This document shows positions 49,500 to 59,630 of a stretch of DNA of 64,000 nt, piece after piece. The stretch is from Brachypodium distachyon (lineage: Eukaryota; Streptophyta; Magnoliopsida; Poales; Poaceae): assembly GCF_000005505.3 (NCBI RefSeq), contig NC_016131.3:38230855-38294854 (forward strand), read 5' to 3'. The position numbers and the translations under genes were made by a program. The notes beneath the pieces are model-generated. The model saw only the letters and a program-made list of their open reading frames with translations. It was not told the DNA's origin and searched no databases. How positions within the stretch are numbered: position 1 is the stretch's first letter; the number at the start of each line of letters is the position of its first letter.

Positions 49500-52400
49500 T
49501 GTAGCTTTGTTTTGTGTGCTCATCCTAGTATCTCAAATGGACACGTTCCGTATCGAAGTTTAGCACCGACTCCGATTTAGCCGGATTGTCCATCCTAGGG
49601 AGGGACCATGCCTAGCGAGTCCGTACAAGTGGTCTACTCTTGTTTCGCTTCGATGAGTAGCTTTGTTTTGTGTGCTCATCCGAGGACCTCAAATGGACAC
49701 GTTCCGGATCAAAGTTTAGCACCGACTCCGATTTACCCGGATTGTCCGTCCTAGCGAGGCACCATGCCTAGCGAGTCCGTACAACTGGTCTACTCTTGTT
49801 TCGCTTCGATGAGTTGGTTTGCTTGGTGTGCTCATCCTAGTACCTCAAATGGACACGTTCCGGAACAAAGTTTAGCGCCGACTCCGATTTTGCCGGATTG
49901 TCCGTCTTAGGGAGGGACCATGCCTAGCGAGTCCGTACAAGTGGTCTAATCTTGTTTCGCATCGATAGGTAGGTTTGTTTGGTGTGCTCATCCTAGTTCC
50001 TCAAATGGACAGGTTCCAGATCAAAGTTTAGCACCGACTCCGATTTACACTGATTGTCTGTCCTAGCGAGGGACCATGCCTAGCGAGTCCGTACAACTGG
50101 TCTACTCTTGTTTCGCTTCGATGAGTAGGTTTGTTTGGTGTGCTCATCCTAGTACCTCAAATGGACACGTTCCGGATCAAAGTTTAGCACCGAGTCCGAT
50201 TTACCCTGATTGTCCGTCCTAGCGAGGGACCATGCCTAGCGAGTCCGTACAACTGGTCTACTCTTGTTTCGCTTCGATGAGTAGGTTTGTTTCGTGTGCT
50301 CATCCTAGTACCTCAAATGCACACGTTCCGGATCAAATTTTAGCACCGACTCGGATTTGGCCGGAATGTCCGTCCTAGTGAGGGACCATGCCTAGCGAGT
50401 CCGTACAAGTGGTCCAGTCTTGTTTCGCTTCGATGAGTAGGTTTGTTTGGTGTGCTCATCCTACTACCTCAAATGGACACATTCGGGATCAAAGTTTAGC
50501 ACCGACTCTGATTTGGACGGCTTGTCCGTCCTAGCGAGGGACCATGCCTAGCGAGTCCGTACAACTGGTCTACTCTTGTTTCGCTTCGATGAGTAGGTTT
50601 GTTTGGTGTGCTCATCCTAGTACCTCAAATGGACACGTTCCGGATCAAAGTTTAGCACTGACTCCGATTTGGCCGGATTGTCCGTCGTAGGGAGGGACCA
50701 TGCCTAGCGAGTCCGTACAAGTGGTCTACTCTTGTTTCGCTTCGATAAGTAGGTTTGTTTGGTGTGCTCATTCCAGTACCTGAAATGGACACGTTCCCGA
50801 TCAAAGTTTAGCACCGACTCCGATTTACCCCGATTGTCCGTCCTAGCGAGGGACCTTGCCTAGCGAGTCCGTACAACTGGTCTACTCTTGTTTCGCTTCG
50901 ATGAGTTGGTTTGCTTGGTGTGCTCATCCTAGTACCTCAAATGGACACATTCCGGAACAAAGTTTAGCACCGACTCCGATTTTGCCGGATTGTCCGTCTT
51001 AGTGAGGGACCATGCCCAGTGAGTCCGTACAAGTGGTCTAATCTTGTTTCGCTTCGATAAGTAGGTTTGTTTGGTGTGCTCATCCTTGTGCCTCAAATGG
51101 ACAGGTTCCGGATCAAAGTTTAGCAGCGACCCCGATTTACCCGGATTTTCCGTCCTAGTGAGGGACCATGGGTAGCGAGTCCGTACAAGTGGTCTCCTCT
51201 TGTTTCGCTTCGATGAGGAGCTTTGTTTGGTGTGCTCATCCTAGTACCTCAAATGGACACGTTTCGGAACAAAGTTTAGCACCGACTTCGATTTTGCCAG
51301 ATTGTCCGTCTTAGGGAGGGACCATGCCTAGCGAGTCCGTACAAGTGGTCTAGTCTTGTTTCGCTTCGATAAGTAGGTTTTTTTGGTGTGCTCATCCTAG
51401 TACCTCAAAGGGACACGTTCCGGATAAAAGTTTAGCACCGACTCCGATTTACCCGGATTGTCCGTCCTAGTGAGGGACCATGCCTAGCGAGTCCGTACAA
51501 GTGGTCTTGTCTTGTTTCGCTTCGATGAGTAGGTTTGCTTGGTGTGCTCATCCTAGTACCTCAAATGGGCACGTTCCGGAACAAAGTTTAGCACCCACTC
51601 CGATTTTGCCGGATTGTCCGTCCTAGGGAGGGACCATGCCTAGCGAGTCCGTACAAGTGGTCTAGTCTTGTTTCGCTTCGATGAGTAGGTTTGCTTGGTG
51701 TGCTCATCCTAGTACCTCAAATGGACACGTTCCGGAACAAAGTTTAGCACCGACTCCGATTTGGCCGGATTGTCTGTCGTAGGGAGGGACCATGCCTAGC
51801 GAGTACGTACAACTGGTCTACTCTTGTTTCGCTTTGATGAGTAAGTTTGTTTGGTGTGCTCATCCTAGTACCTCAAATGGACACGTTCCGGATAAAAGTT
51901 TAGCACCGACTCCGATTTGGCCGGATTGTCTGTCGTAGGGAGGGACCATGCCTAGCGAGTACGTACAACTGGTCTATTCTTGTTTCGCTTTGATGAGTAA
52001 GTTTGTTTGGTGTGCTCATCATAGTACCTCAAATGGACACGTTCCGGATAAAAGTTTAGCACCGACTCGGATTTGGCCGAATTGTCCGTCCTAGTGAGGG
52101 TCCATGCCTAGCGAGTCCACCTTCTTATTCTTTTCTTCTTCTTTTTTTTCTTTTTTTTAACCCCAGAAACTCACGGAAAAGAAGGACCGGAAAACTGTAC
52201 GTCGGTCTGTCGAAGAACAGCAAAGGCTGCAGTAAGAAAACTTCAAAAAAATATGGAAAAATATGGGTTAGAAGCGTATCGACACAAGCTTTCCAGCAAG
52301 GGCAAGATCACTCAAAACGGATGTCGGACGGTGGAGAAAACTGAGAAACACCGGGCTGCAGAAACTTGGAAACTCCCAAAGTCCACCTTACAAACCGAAT

Positions 52401-52780
52401 TTGAGGGTCAAAGTGCAGGGCAACGCCCTGGATATTTCAAGATGCGCCTCGTCGTGAGCTTTCTAGAAAGTCCAAGAACGTCCAAATCCGAGTTATTACG
52501 CAAAAGATATGCCCATTTTACTGAACACGGGTCAAACCCACCCGAAACTAAAATTCTACTCGGACTCGGGTCTGAAACTGACTCGAACTCTTTCTCTTTT
52601 TTTTTTGTTTTTTTTATTTCTTTGTTTCCTTTTTTTTTCTTTCCTTTCTTTTTTTTTCAACATTCGAAACAACTTGATCTCTAAAAAAAATTCGATCTAT
52701 GATGAAACACTTTCCAAAAGCACTCCTTATTGGACTCGGACTCGAACTCGCGGCTGAAAACTATAACTTGCCGACTCGAT

Positions 52781-52900
52781 GTAGGACTCGAAGAGGGACA
52801 CGGCGTAGGACTCGACGAGGGACTCGGTGTAGGACTCGAAGAGGGACTCGGTGTAGGACTCGAAGAGGGACTCGGTGTAGGACTCGAAGAGGGACTCGGT
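52781..52900 (-). repeat. 24-bp minisatellite, 5 units
   Basis: Five units starting GTAGGACTCG. The first ends GACACGGC and the others GACTCGGT. This is one unit more than in the two flanking element copies. Confidence 0.92.
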
Positions 52901-53243
52901 GGAAGATATGGTGGCGGCGGGAAATTATGGCGGTGGTGTGGCAGGAAGTTTGGCGGCGGAAGATTGATGAAGGAAACCTGCGTCACACGAAGAACAAGAA
53001 AACCAAAAGCAAGTTCGATCTAGTAGAAAAAATCTGAAAAACGATCCAATCTAATCCAGCAACTCGACACGATTAATGCAGCAAAGATTCAACAATGCAA
53101 ATACTAATGTGAAAATTGCAAGGCTCAGATTGGTTCTAGGACAAGGTAACTAATTCTAATTTTTGTTTGGATTTTTCTGGACGATAGGTAAAAACAGATC
53201 TAAACTACGGATAAACTGGAAAAATCTCACCGAGCAACCTTAA

Positions 53244-53255
53244 GCTCTGATACCA
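53244..53255 (-). other. Primer-binding site of the embedded element
   Basis: The minus strand reads TGGTATCAGAGC, separated by CG from the LTR end at 53258. Same tRNA-Met type and same spacing as in the flanking element. Confidence 0.92.
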
Positions 53256-53257
53256 CG

Positions 53258-54239
53258 TGATACTGGTGCGGGTGGCCCGATCTTTAGATGAGATTGATAA
53301 CTCTCGATTTGGGTAGGAGGTGACGTTGACGATCCGACTACGGCCTAGAAGGCAGCGCCTTAGCAATCGATACACCAACTCTAGAGGGTTATTGATCCCG
53401 CGGGGGCACGATCAACCTGACCACGAAGGTCTTTGTTCCTGCAAGCAATCGAACAACAAGCAAGAACAAGATAAATAGCGGATGCAATCTAAAATTGCAA
53501 ATATACTATATCAAACCAATGTCTCAACGAGACGATAAGTTGGGCTTCCGAAAGCGGTAAAACAGGTGGTCTAACCGACACACGCGATTACACGAAGTAG
53601 TAGCGATGGCTAACTTTTAACTAAACAAAACCCAAGCCTCCTTAGGGGGGCTCATGGGGTATATAAAGGAGGAGGGAGAGATATTTTCGTGCACCTTGAG
53701 TAAGGAGGCCGAAATCCAACTCTATCTCTAACTTTCCTAACAAACTACAACTCTTTAGGAAACAGAAAAACAGATCCGTCAGATTTTTTTGTCATTCACG
53801 GTCAGCACGAGTCGAATCACTTGATGGGGCCAGATCCGTTGGAAAGGTCTTGTAATTACCTTTCCAACAAGTACTTGTTTGCTTGATTTGGACTCCGGAA
53901 GCGGCCTGGGTGATTAAAACAAATTCGGGTCTGCTGGCAGCTCAGACCCGAATCGGATTCAACTTTAATTCGTGATATCTTTCCCTCTCAGCTGTATGAA
54001 TGCTTGATTCTTGTTGGCCCTCCCGTTCGCCTCCATCGTATCTCATCTTGACCGTGGACTTGAAAAGCTCGACAAAATGCCTACGTAATAAAACGAGACA
54101 AGATAATAGTAGCTCCGCCTCTTCATAAATATGACAATGAAAACAATTACTACTTGAATTCACCTGATTATAAATCTTGTCAAATATTATTGAATTGAGG
54201 GTACCAAAGGTCGTATCCAAGGTTAGCATGTCCATATCA
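53258..54239 (-). mobile_element. 982-bp LTR of the embedded element
   Basis: The minus strand begins TGATATGGACATG at 54239 and ends CCAGTATCA at 53258 (TGATA...TATCA termini). The segment 53258 to about 53665 aligns with 2457 to about 2860 of the 674-bp LTR, including GATCCCGCGGGGGCACGATC, the tract before the TATA box and the box itself. From the TATA box outward (about 53670-54239) I see no similarity to the 674-bp U3. The two LTRs thus share transcription start, R and U5 but have different promoters upstream. Confidence 0.88.
53658..53669 (-). promoter_or_regulatory. Probable TATA box of the 982-bp LTR
   Basis: The minus strand reads CCTTTATATACC followed by CCATGAGCCCCCC, the same downstream context as in both 674-bp LTRs. 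It marks the point where similarity between the two LTR types ends. Confidence 0.65.
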
Positions 54240-56236
54240 CCTAGTACCTCAAATGGACACGTTCCGGATCAAAGTTAAGCACCGACTCTGATTTGGCCGG
54301 ATTGTCCGACCAAGTAAGGGACCATGCTTAGCGAGTCCATAAAAGTGGCCTATTGTTGTTTCGCTTTGATGAGTAGCTTTGTTTGGTGTGCTCATCCTAG
54401 TACCTCAAATGGACACGTTCCGGATCAAAGTTTAGCACCCACTCCGATTTGGCCCGATTGTCCGTCCTAGCGAGAGACCATGCCTAGCGAGTCCGTACAA
54501 GTGGTCTAGTCTTGTTCGCCTCGATGAGGAGGTTTGTTTGGTGTGCTCATCCTAGTACCTCAAATGCACACGTTCCGGATGGAAGTTTAGCACCGACTCC
54601 GATTTACCTGGATTGTCCGTCCTAGTGAGGGACCATGCCTAACGAGTACGTACAACTGGTCTACTCTTGTTCGCTTCGATGACGAGGTTTGTTTGGTGTG
54701 CTCATCCTAGTACCTCAAATGGACACGTTCCGGATGGAAGTTTAGCACCGACTCTGATTTGGCCGAATTGTCCGTCGTAGTGAGGGACCATGCCTAGCGA
54801 GTCCATACGAGTGGTCTAGTCTTGTTTCGCTTCGATGAATAGGTTTGTTTGGTGTGCTCATCCTAGTACCTCAAATGGACACGTTCCGGAACAAAGTTTA
54901 GCACCGACTCCGATTTAGCCGGATTGTCCGTCCTAGTGAGGGACCATGCCTAGCGAGACCGTACAAGTGGTCTAGACTTGTTTCGCTTCCATCAGTAGGT
55001 TTGTTTGGTGTGCTCATCCTAATACCTCAAATGGACACGTTCGGGATCAAAGTTTAGCACCGACTCGGATTTGGCCGGATTGTCCGTCCTAGTGGGGGAC
55101 CATGCCTAGCGAGTCCGTACAAGTGGTCTAGTCTTTTTTCGCTTTGATGAGTAGGTCTGTTTGGTGTGCCCATCCTAGTACCTCAAATGGACACGTTCCG
55201 GATCAAATTTAGCACTGACACCGATTTCGCCGAATTATCTGTCCTAGCGAGGGACCATGCAGGCAGAATTGTCCATCCAAGTGAGGAACCAGCTCTAGCG
55301 TGACCGTACAAGTGGTCTAGTCTAGTTTCGCTTCGATGAGTAGCTTTGTTTGGTGTGCTGATCCTAGTATCTCAAACGGACACGTTCCGTATCAAAGTTT
55401 CGCACCGGCTCCGATTTAGCCGGATTGTCGGTCCTAGTGAGGGACTATGCCTAGCGAGGCCCTACAAGTGGTCTAGTCTTCGTTTCGCTTCGATGAGAAG
55501 GTTTGTTTGGTGTGCTCATCCTAGAACCTCAAATGGACACGTTCCGGATCAAAGTTTGGCACCGACTCTGATATGGCCGGATTGTCCGTTCTAGTGATGG
55601 ACCATGCCTAGCGAGACCGTACAAGTGGTCTAGTCTGGTTTCGCTTCGATGAGTTGCTTTGTCTGGTGTGCTCATCCTAGTACCTCAAATGGACACGTTC
55701 CGTATCAAAGTTTCGCACCGACTCCGATTTAGCCGAATTGTCCGTCCTGGTGAGCGACAATGCCTAGCGAGGCCCTACATGTGGTCTAGTGTTGTTTCGC
55801 TTCGATGAGTAGCTTTGTTTGGTGTGGTACCCTGCCGGCAGAATTGTCCGTCCTAGTGAAGCACCACCCCTAGCGAGTCCGTACAAGTGGTCTAGTCTGG
55901 TTTGGCCTCGATGAGTTGCTTTGTTTGGTATGCTCATCCTAGTAGCTCAAATGGACATGTTCCGTATCAAAGTTTCTCACCGACTCCGATTTAGCCGGAT
56001 GGTCCGTCCTTGTGAGGGACGATGCCTAGCGAGGCCCTACAAGTGGTCTAGTGTTGTTTCGCTTCGATGAGTAGCTTTGTTTGGTGTGCTCATCCTAGTA
56101 CCTCAAATGGACACGTTCCGGATCAAAGTTTAGCACAGACTCCGATTTAGCCGGATTGTCCGTCCTTGTGAGGGACCAAGCCTATCGAGTCCGTAAAAGT
56201 GGTCTAGTTTTCTTTCGCTTCGATGAGTAGGTTTGT
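54240..56236 (+). repeat. Diverged satellite between embedded element and solo LTR
   Basis: About 13 monomer-equivalents in the same orientation as the main block but much less uniform. Variants such as GATGAGTAGCTTTG, TTCCGTATCAAAG, TTTCGCACCG and GCGAGGCCCTAC are common here and rare or absent to the left. Two rearranged monomers occur: a 33-bp internal gain near 55253-55286 and a 51-bp loss near 55756-55861, both next to a GGCAGAATTGTCC variant. Confidence 0.95.
56232..56236. repeat. Target-site duplication, left copy (TTTGT)
   Basis: TTTGT immediately before the TGAAGCGACC terminus, matching 59631-59635. The paralogous empty site at 61936 has TTTGT once, which confirms the assignment. 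Confidence 0.93.
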
Positions 56237-58319
56237 TGAAGCGACCGCCCCCATACAAGGGTTCGATCTCTGTGCTTTAGTGCTAGTCCCTGGATCAACT
56301 CACTAGCACACACAGTTTCAAGATGTAATATCATAGAACAAAGGTCTCAATATTACAACGTTTCATCCAGAATATAAGAGGGTACTTACAACTCGCATAA
56401 CCTCACGGGTTAGCTGGAAATAAAACAACTGTTTAGCAGCGGAAAACGGAAGATACAAGGGCACATCAACACCACGGTGAGAGCGTGTTGGAATGTTGGC
56501 CCGTAACCCAAACAAGTAGAACGTACATCTTACTCGTCGTCGGAGCTTCCTGCATCATTAAACGATGCAGCCACTAGGGTCAATACATTGAATGTATTGG
56601 CAAGATTCACTATGAGTTATATCAAAACCTACCAAGTATATGCAGTATTTGGCAAGGTGGAGTTCAGGCTGTTTGCGTGGAAGCAGAACATAAATTACCC
56701 TACTACAAAGGAATGTTATAATAATGTTAACTAATGGACACGGGGTAGACACACCCATGCTCCTATTAACCTAGAGTACATTGAAGTGGATTCTTCAAGT
56801 GCTCCTACCCTGTTCAAACCATTCATTTTATTTAAGAAATTGGAATGAGTGAGACTTTTCTTACAGCTCCACATCTAGTTGCTCAAATTGTCCGTTGCCG
56901 GGGACACGGCTAAGTACTTAGTTTTGACGCTCTCGAGAGTTTGTACACATTCCCCACAAGAAACCGACGTGTTAATCCCTTGCTGTCCTCAGGGTAGAGT
57001 AGCAACGGCATCGATTACGAGATTTTCAGAGGTAATTCCCTAAACCACGAGAGAATCACGCTCCCCCTACACGGCTACCTCAGTACAATTCTTCGGGTCT
57101 AGGTTCATACAACTTACTCTTGTCTCGCCAAAGCCCATATAGCATTGTGGTTGTACTAGAAGCTTCTAAATAGGAAACTAGTCCAGTCTCGGTTACCCCA
57201 GGTGGCATTCCACATTTGCAACGTAGGCGCTCCCCGAATCCACGGGAGAGACGTCCATGGACGATCCATTCTTGAATCCACAGGAACTCGACTCAGAGGG
57301 ACCCATAGAAATGGACCTGACGCCGCTAATCCTCAAAATCCTCAAAGCAGCCCACCCAGGATGGTTCATTGAATTAGTTGTTTTGCCTTACATCTAACAA
57401 AACATTTCATATAGCCAAAGGCATAACAATATCATAATGTAGTTATTTCCCCCACGATACTACCATAGCTTAGCATTCAAACTACAATCGATGGCAATTT
57501 GGTAGCAAGGTAATGGCGAGGGTAAACTATACTACCTGGGATTTATAGCTAGCATAGAGGTACGAGTAATAGTCCTATCAATGCATCTCTACCAACAACA
57601 CTAATGCATAAGTATTTTAAAACAACAATAATAATGGGATATGATCAAAGTGAACTTGCCTTGTCCAAGGTTGTGGTAGTTCTCGCACTCTTCGCAACCA
57701 CAAGAAATACACTCCACACAATCTAAAATAAAAGAAACACACACAATAAACACAACATTCAATACAAAAACCATGTCATGATGCATATGCCAAGATGATG
57801 CACACAAAGGTTACTTCTAACGTACAAAGTTTCGTTTCTGTTTTGAAAAGGCTCTCAAAAGATTTGGACAGATTATACAACATCAAAGTGGTAATTAATA
57901 TGCATGATACATGAATAGGGTTTAAAACAAAAGATTGTGTGGCTTTTGCAACATAGAGCATTATTTAACTTGTATGCCATGATTATACACAAAATAATTT
58001 CTTCTCTGGTCCTAATGGATAGAGAACAACTTTAAATAATTATACTGCAAGATAACATGCTCAAAACTATTTTGAAACAATTCATTTGAAATTTAAACTC
58101 TATTCAACCAATCTGTAAATTGCTTCTGACTAATTTGTTCAAAACTGAAATTAAATAGTGCCAAAATATTCTAAACGTTGTGACGATTCTAGAAAGGTGT
58201 GGATCGTAAATTTTGGACAAACGGTTTAAAAGATATGGGGTTTTGAAGTTGTAGGGGCTTTTCTGCAAAATTGCATTATCCAATTCGGCCGAATTAAAAT
58301 AAAAAGAAAAACCTGCCAC

Positions 58320-59150
58320 GTGGCATGGCGGGACTGGCCGGTTTCTAGGGTTCCGGCCGGCGGCTAGCTCGCCGGCGGTGGCGCGGGGCGGCGTGGCGCG
58401 GGCAGAGGCGGCGCAGGCGAGCGGCAGGGGCGGCGCGCGCACGGCGGCGGCGGGCGGCGCGGGGCAGCGGGTCGCGCGGGCAGCGCGGGCGGCGCGGAGG
58501 CGGCGCGGGGCGCAGGACGCGACGGGCGGCGCGCGAGCGGAGCAGGGCGGCGCAGGCGGCCGCGCGGGCATGGACAGCGCGCGGAGGGCGGCGGGCGGCG
58601 CGGCGCACGGGCGCGGCACACGGGGCGGCGCGGGGGTGCGGCCAGGCGGAGCGGGAGGCGGAGGCGGCGTGTGGACGGCGGAGCACGGGCGGCGGGGGGC
58701 GGCCGGCGCCGAGGAAGACGGCGGACGGAGGCGCAGAGCTCCAAATCGCGGCCGGCTCGCGTCACAGCGTGCGCAAGGAAGAGAGGAGGAAGATAGGGGG
58801 TCGGCGCGGGCGGAGACTCACCGGAATGGCAACGAAAACGCGAAGAATGGCGGTGGCAGCAACGAACTCCGGCGACCAATTAGTTTCTAACCGGTGCGAA
58901 TTGGACGTGGGGTTTGGCGGAAGTGGAGGAGATAAGCGAGGGCTTCGGGATGACGCGCAAGGATTTGGAGAAAACGGCCCGAGCGCGGAGAAATCGGAGG
59001 TGGAGTCGTGGGCAGTTCGCGGGCGTGCGTGGCCGGATTTTTCGGACGGAGGTTGAAGATGACGCGTGGGTCCCACCGGTCAGTGAGAGCGGGCGGCTCG
59101 GGCGGGGCAGAGCCGGTCCGGTTCGGTCCGGTCCGGTTTGACCGGTTCGG
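58320..59150. other. GC-rich, CpG-rich island inside the solo LTR
   Basis: A core at about 58320-58770 is almost pure GGCG/CGCG-type sequence, tailing off to about 59150, in strong contrast with the AT-rich sequence on both sides. At its left edge the minus strand carries a telo-box-like AACCCTAG (near 58350) beside a palindromic GCCACGTGGC (G-box core, 58315-58325). This would fit the promoter/U3-R part of a minus-oriented LTR. The long alanine/arginine/proline open frames on both strands here are composition artefacts. Confidence 0.7.
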
Positions 59151-59175
59151 CCGGTTTTCCCCGGTTTTCCTTTTC
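59108..59175. repeat. CCGGT-rich short repeats in the solo LTR
   Basis: Irregular repetition of CCGGT/TCCGG/CGGTT motifs beside the GC island, including GGTCCGGTCCGGTT. Low-complexity tract within the LTR. Confidence 0.7.
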
Positions 59176-59630
59176 TTTTATTTATTTTCTGTTTTTGAAC
59201 CTCAAAATTGATTCGGAGCTCCAAATCACTCCAAATAAAATGCAACAAAATTTGTAAAATCATATTTTCATATGATCTAACTTTTGGAGCAAGAATTTTC
59301 TTAAAATAAAATATTTCAAAATACATTTGCCTATAAAATGGATTTTAGGCCCCTTAGGCTATCGAAACAAATTATCTTTCAAAATACTTTCAAAAGCCAA
59401 TCTATGGGATAGATTATATATGCATTAAATCCCATTTTACCACAATACCCTCATGGGTTAAAAATGCAAATAGTCAAGAGCAAGATCAAAGCCCAAAGTC
59501 AAATAAAGGCATTTTTGCAAAAGTGTTTTCTGGGCAAACTTTAGGGTTTTGAAAGTGATCAAATGCAAGGGTGACATGATGCTTATGATATGCAATGCAT
59601 ATGAAGAATTTTGAAAATTGGGATGTTACA

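Larger units (their letters stand above)
3412..52121 (+). repeat. Main block of the 156-bp satellite, about 312 monomers
   Basis: Head-to-tail monomers all in one orientation. Landmarks in order are GACCATGCCTAGCGAGTCCG, TTGTTTCGCTTCGATGAGTA, GTGTGCTCATCCTAGTACC, TCAAATGGACACGTTCCGG and CACCGACTCCGATTT. Successive GACCATGCC landmarks at 3445, 3601 and 3757 give exactly 156 bp; a minority of monomers carry 1-bp or larger indels. Diagnostic variants (ATC or AAC after TTCCGG, GATGAGTAGG or CAATAAGTAGG or GATCAATTGG, TACGGAGGG or TAGTGAGGG or TAGGGACGG) recur in fixed order, making higher-order repeats. I do not recognise the family. The length matches known grass centromere monomers of 155-156 bp, but I see no obvious sequence match to those I can recall. 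No gene lies inside. Confidence 0.98.
52122..54239 (-). mobile_element. Truncated LTR retrotransposon in the array (leader + 982-bp LTR)
   Basis: On the minus strand the order is LTR, primer-binding site, leader, then an abrupt switch to satellite where the leader's pyrimidine tract should continue towards gag. The LTR's outer end abuts satellite exactly at its TGATATGG terminus, so this side is an original insertion boundary. The other side is a truncation. About 57 bp of monomer is missing between the two satellite flanks and no target duplication can be read, consistent with a deletion after insertion. The element is a close relative of the flanking one in leader and R/U5, but its U3 differs. 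Confidence 0.9.
56237..59630 (-). mobile_element. 3.4-kb solo LTR of a second retrotransposon family
   Basis: The insert is 3,394 bp with TG...CA termini. On the minus strand it starts TGTAACATCCCAATTTTC and ends GGGGGCGGTCGCTTCA. A 5-bp duplication (TTTGT) flanks it. No primer-binding site, polypurine tract or second LTR copy is present and no coding domain is recognisable, so a solo LTR left by LTR-LTR recombination is the best reading. I assign the minus orientation because TGTAACA(T/C)CCC is a common start of grass gypsy LTRs; this is an inference. LTRs of this size suit long-LTR gypsy groups or LARD-like derivatives. It contains a GC-rich island (58320-59150) and AT-rich remainder. Confidence 0.87.

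Noticed and set aside
3412..52121. CRISPR array
   Set aside because: Repeats are contiguous 156-bp monomers with no unique spacers, and the surrounding elements are plant retrotransposons.
53942..54235. A 97-codon minus-strand open frame in the 982-bp LTR
   Set aside because: Its position at the start of U3, lack of a known domain and absence from the related LTRs make it a chance frame.
56255..56290. tRNA gene suggested by GGGTTCGATCTC near the solo LTR end
   Set aside because: No acceptor stem, D-arm or anticodon arm can be folded around it, and it lies within the LTR terminus.
56558..57961. Short minus-strand open frames (56558-56758, 57601-57807, 57776-57961)
   Set aside because: They are short, lack recognisable domains and lie in AT-rich solo LTR sequence.
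58104..59326. Long alanine/arginine/proline-rich open frames on both strands
   Set aside because: They overlap each other in several frames over a GC-rich island, where stop codons are scarce by composition. No recognisable domain is seen. The block lies inside a solo LTR.
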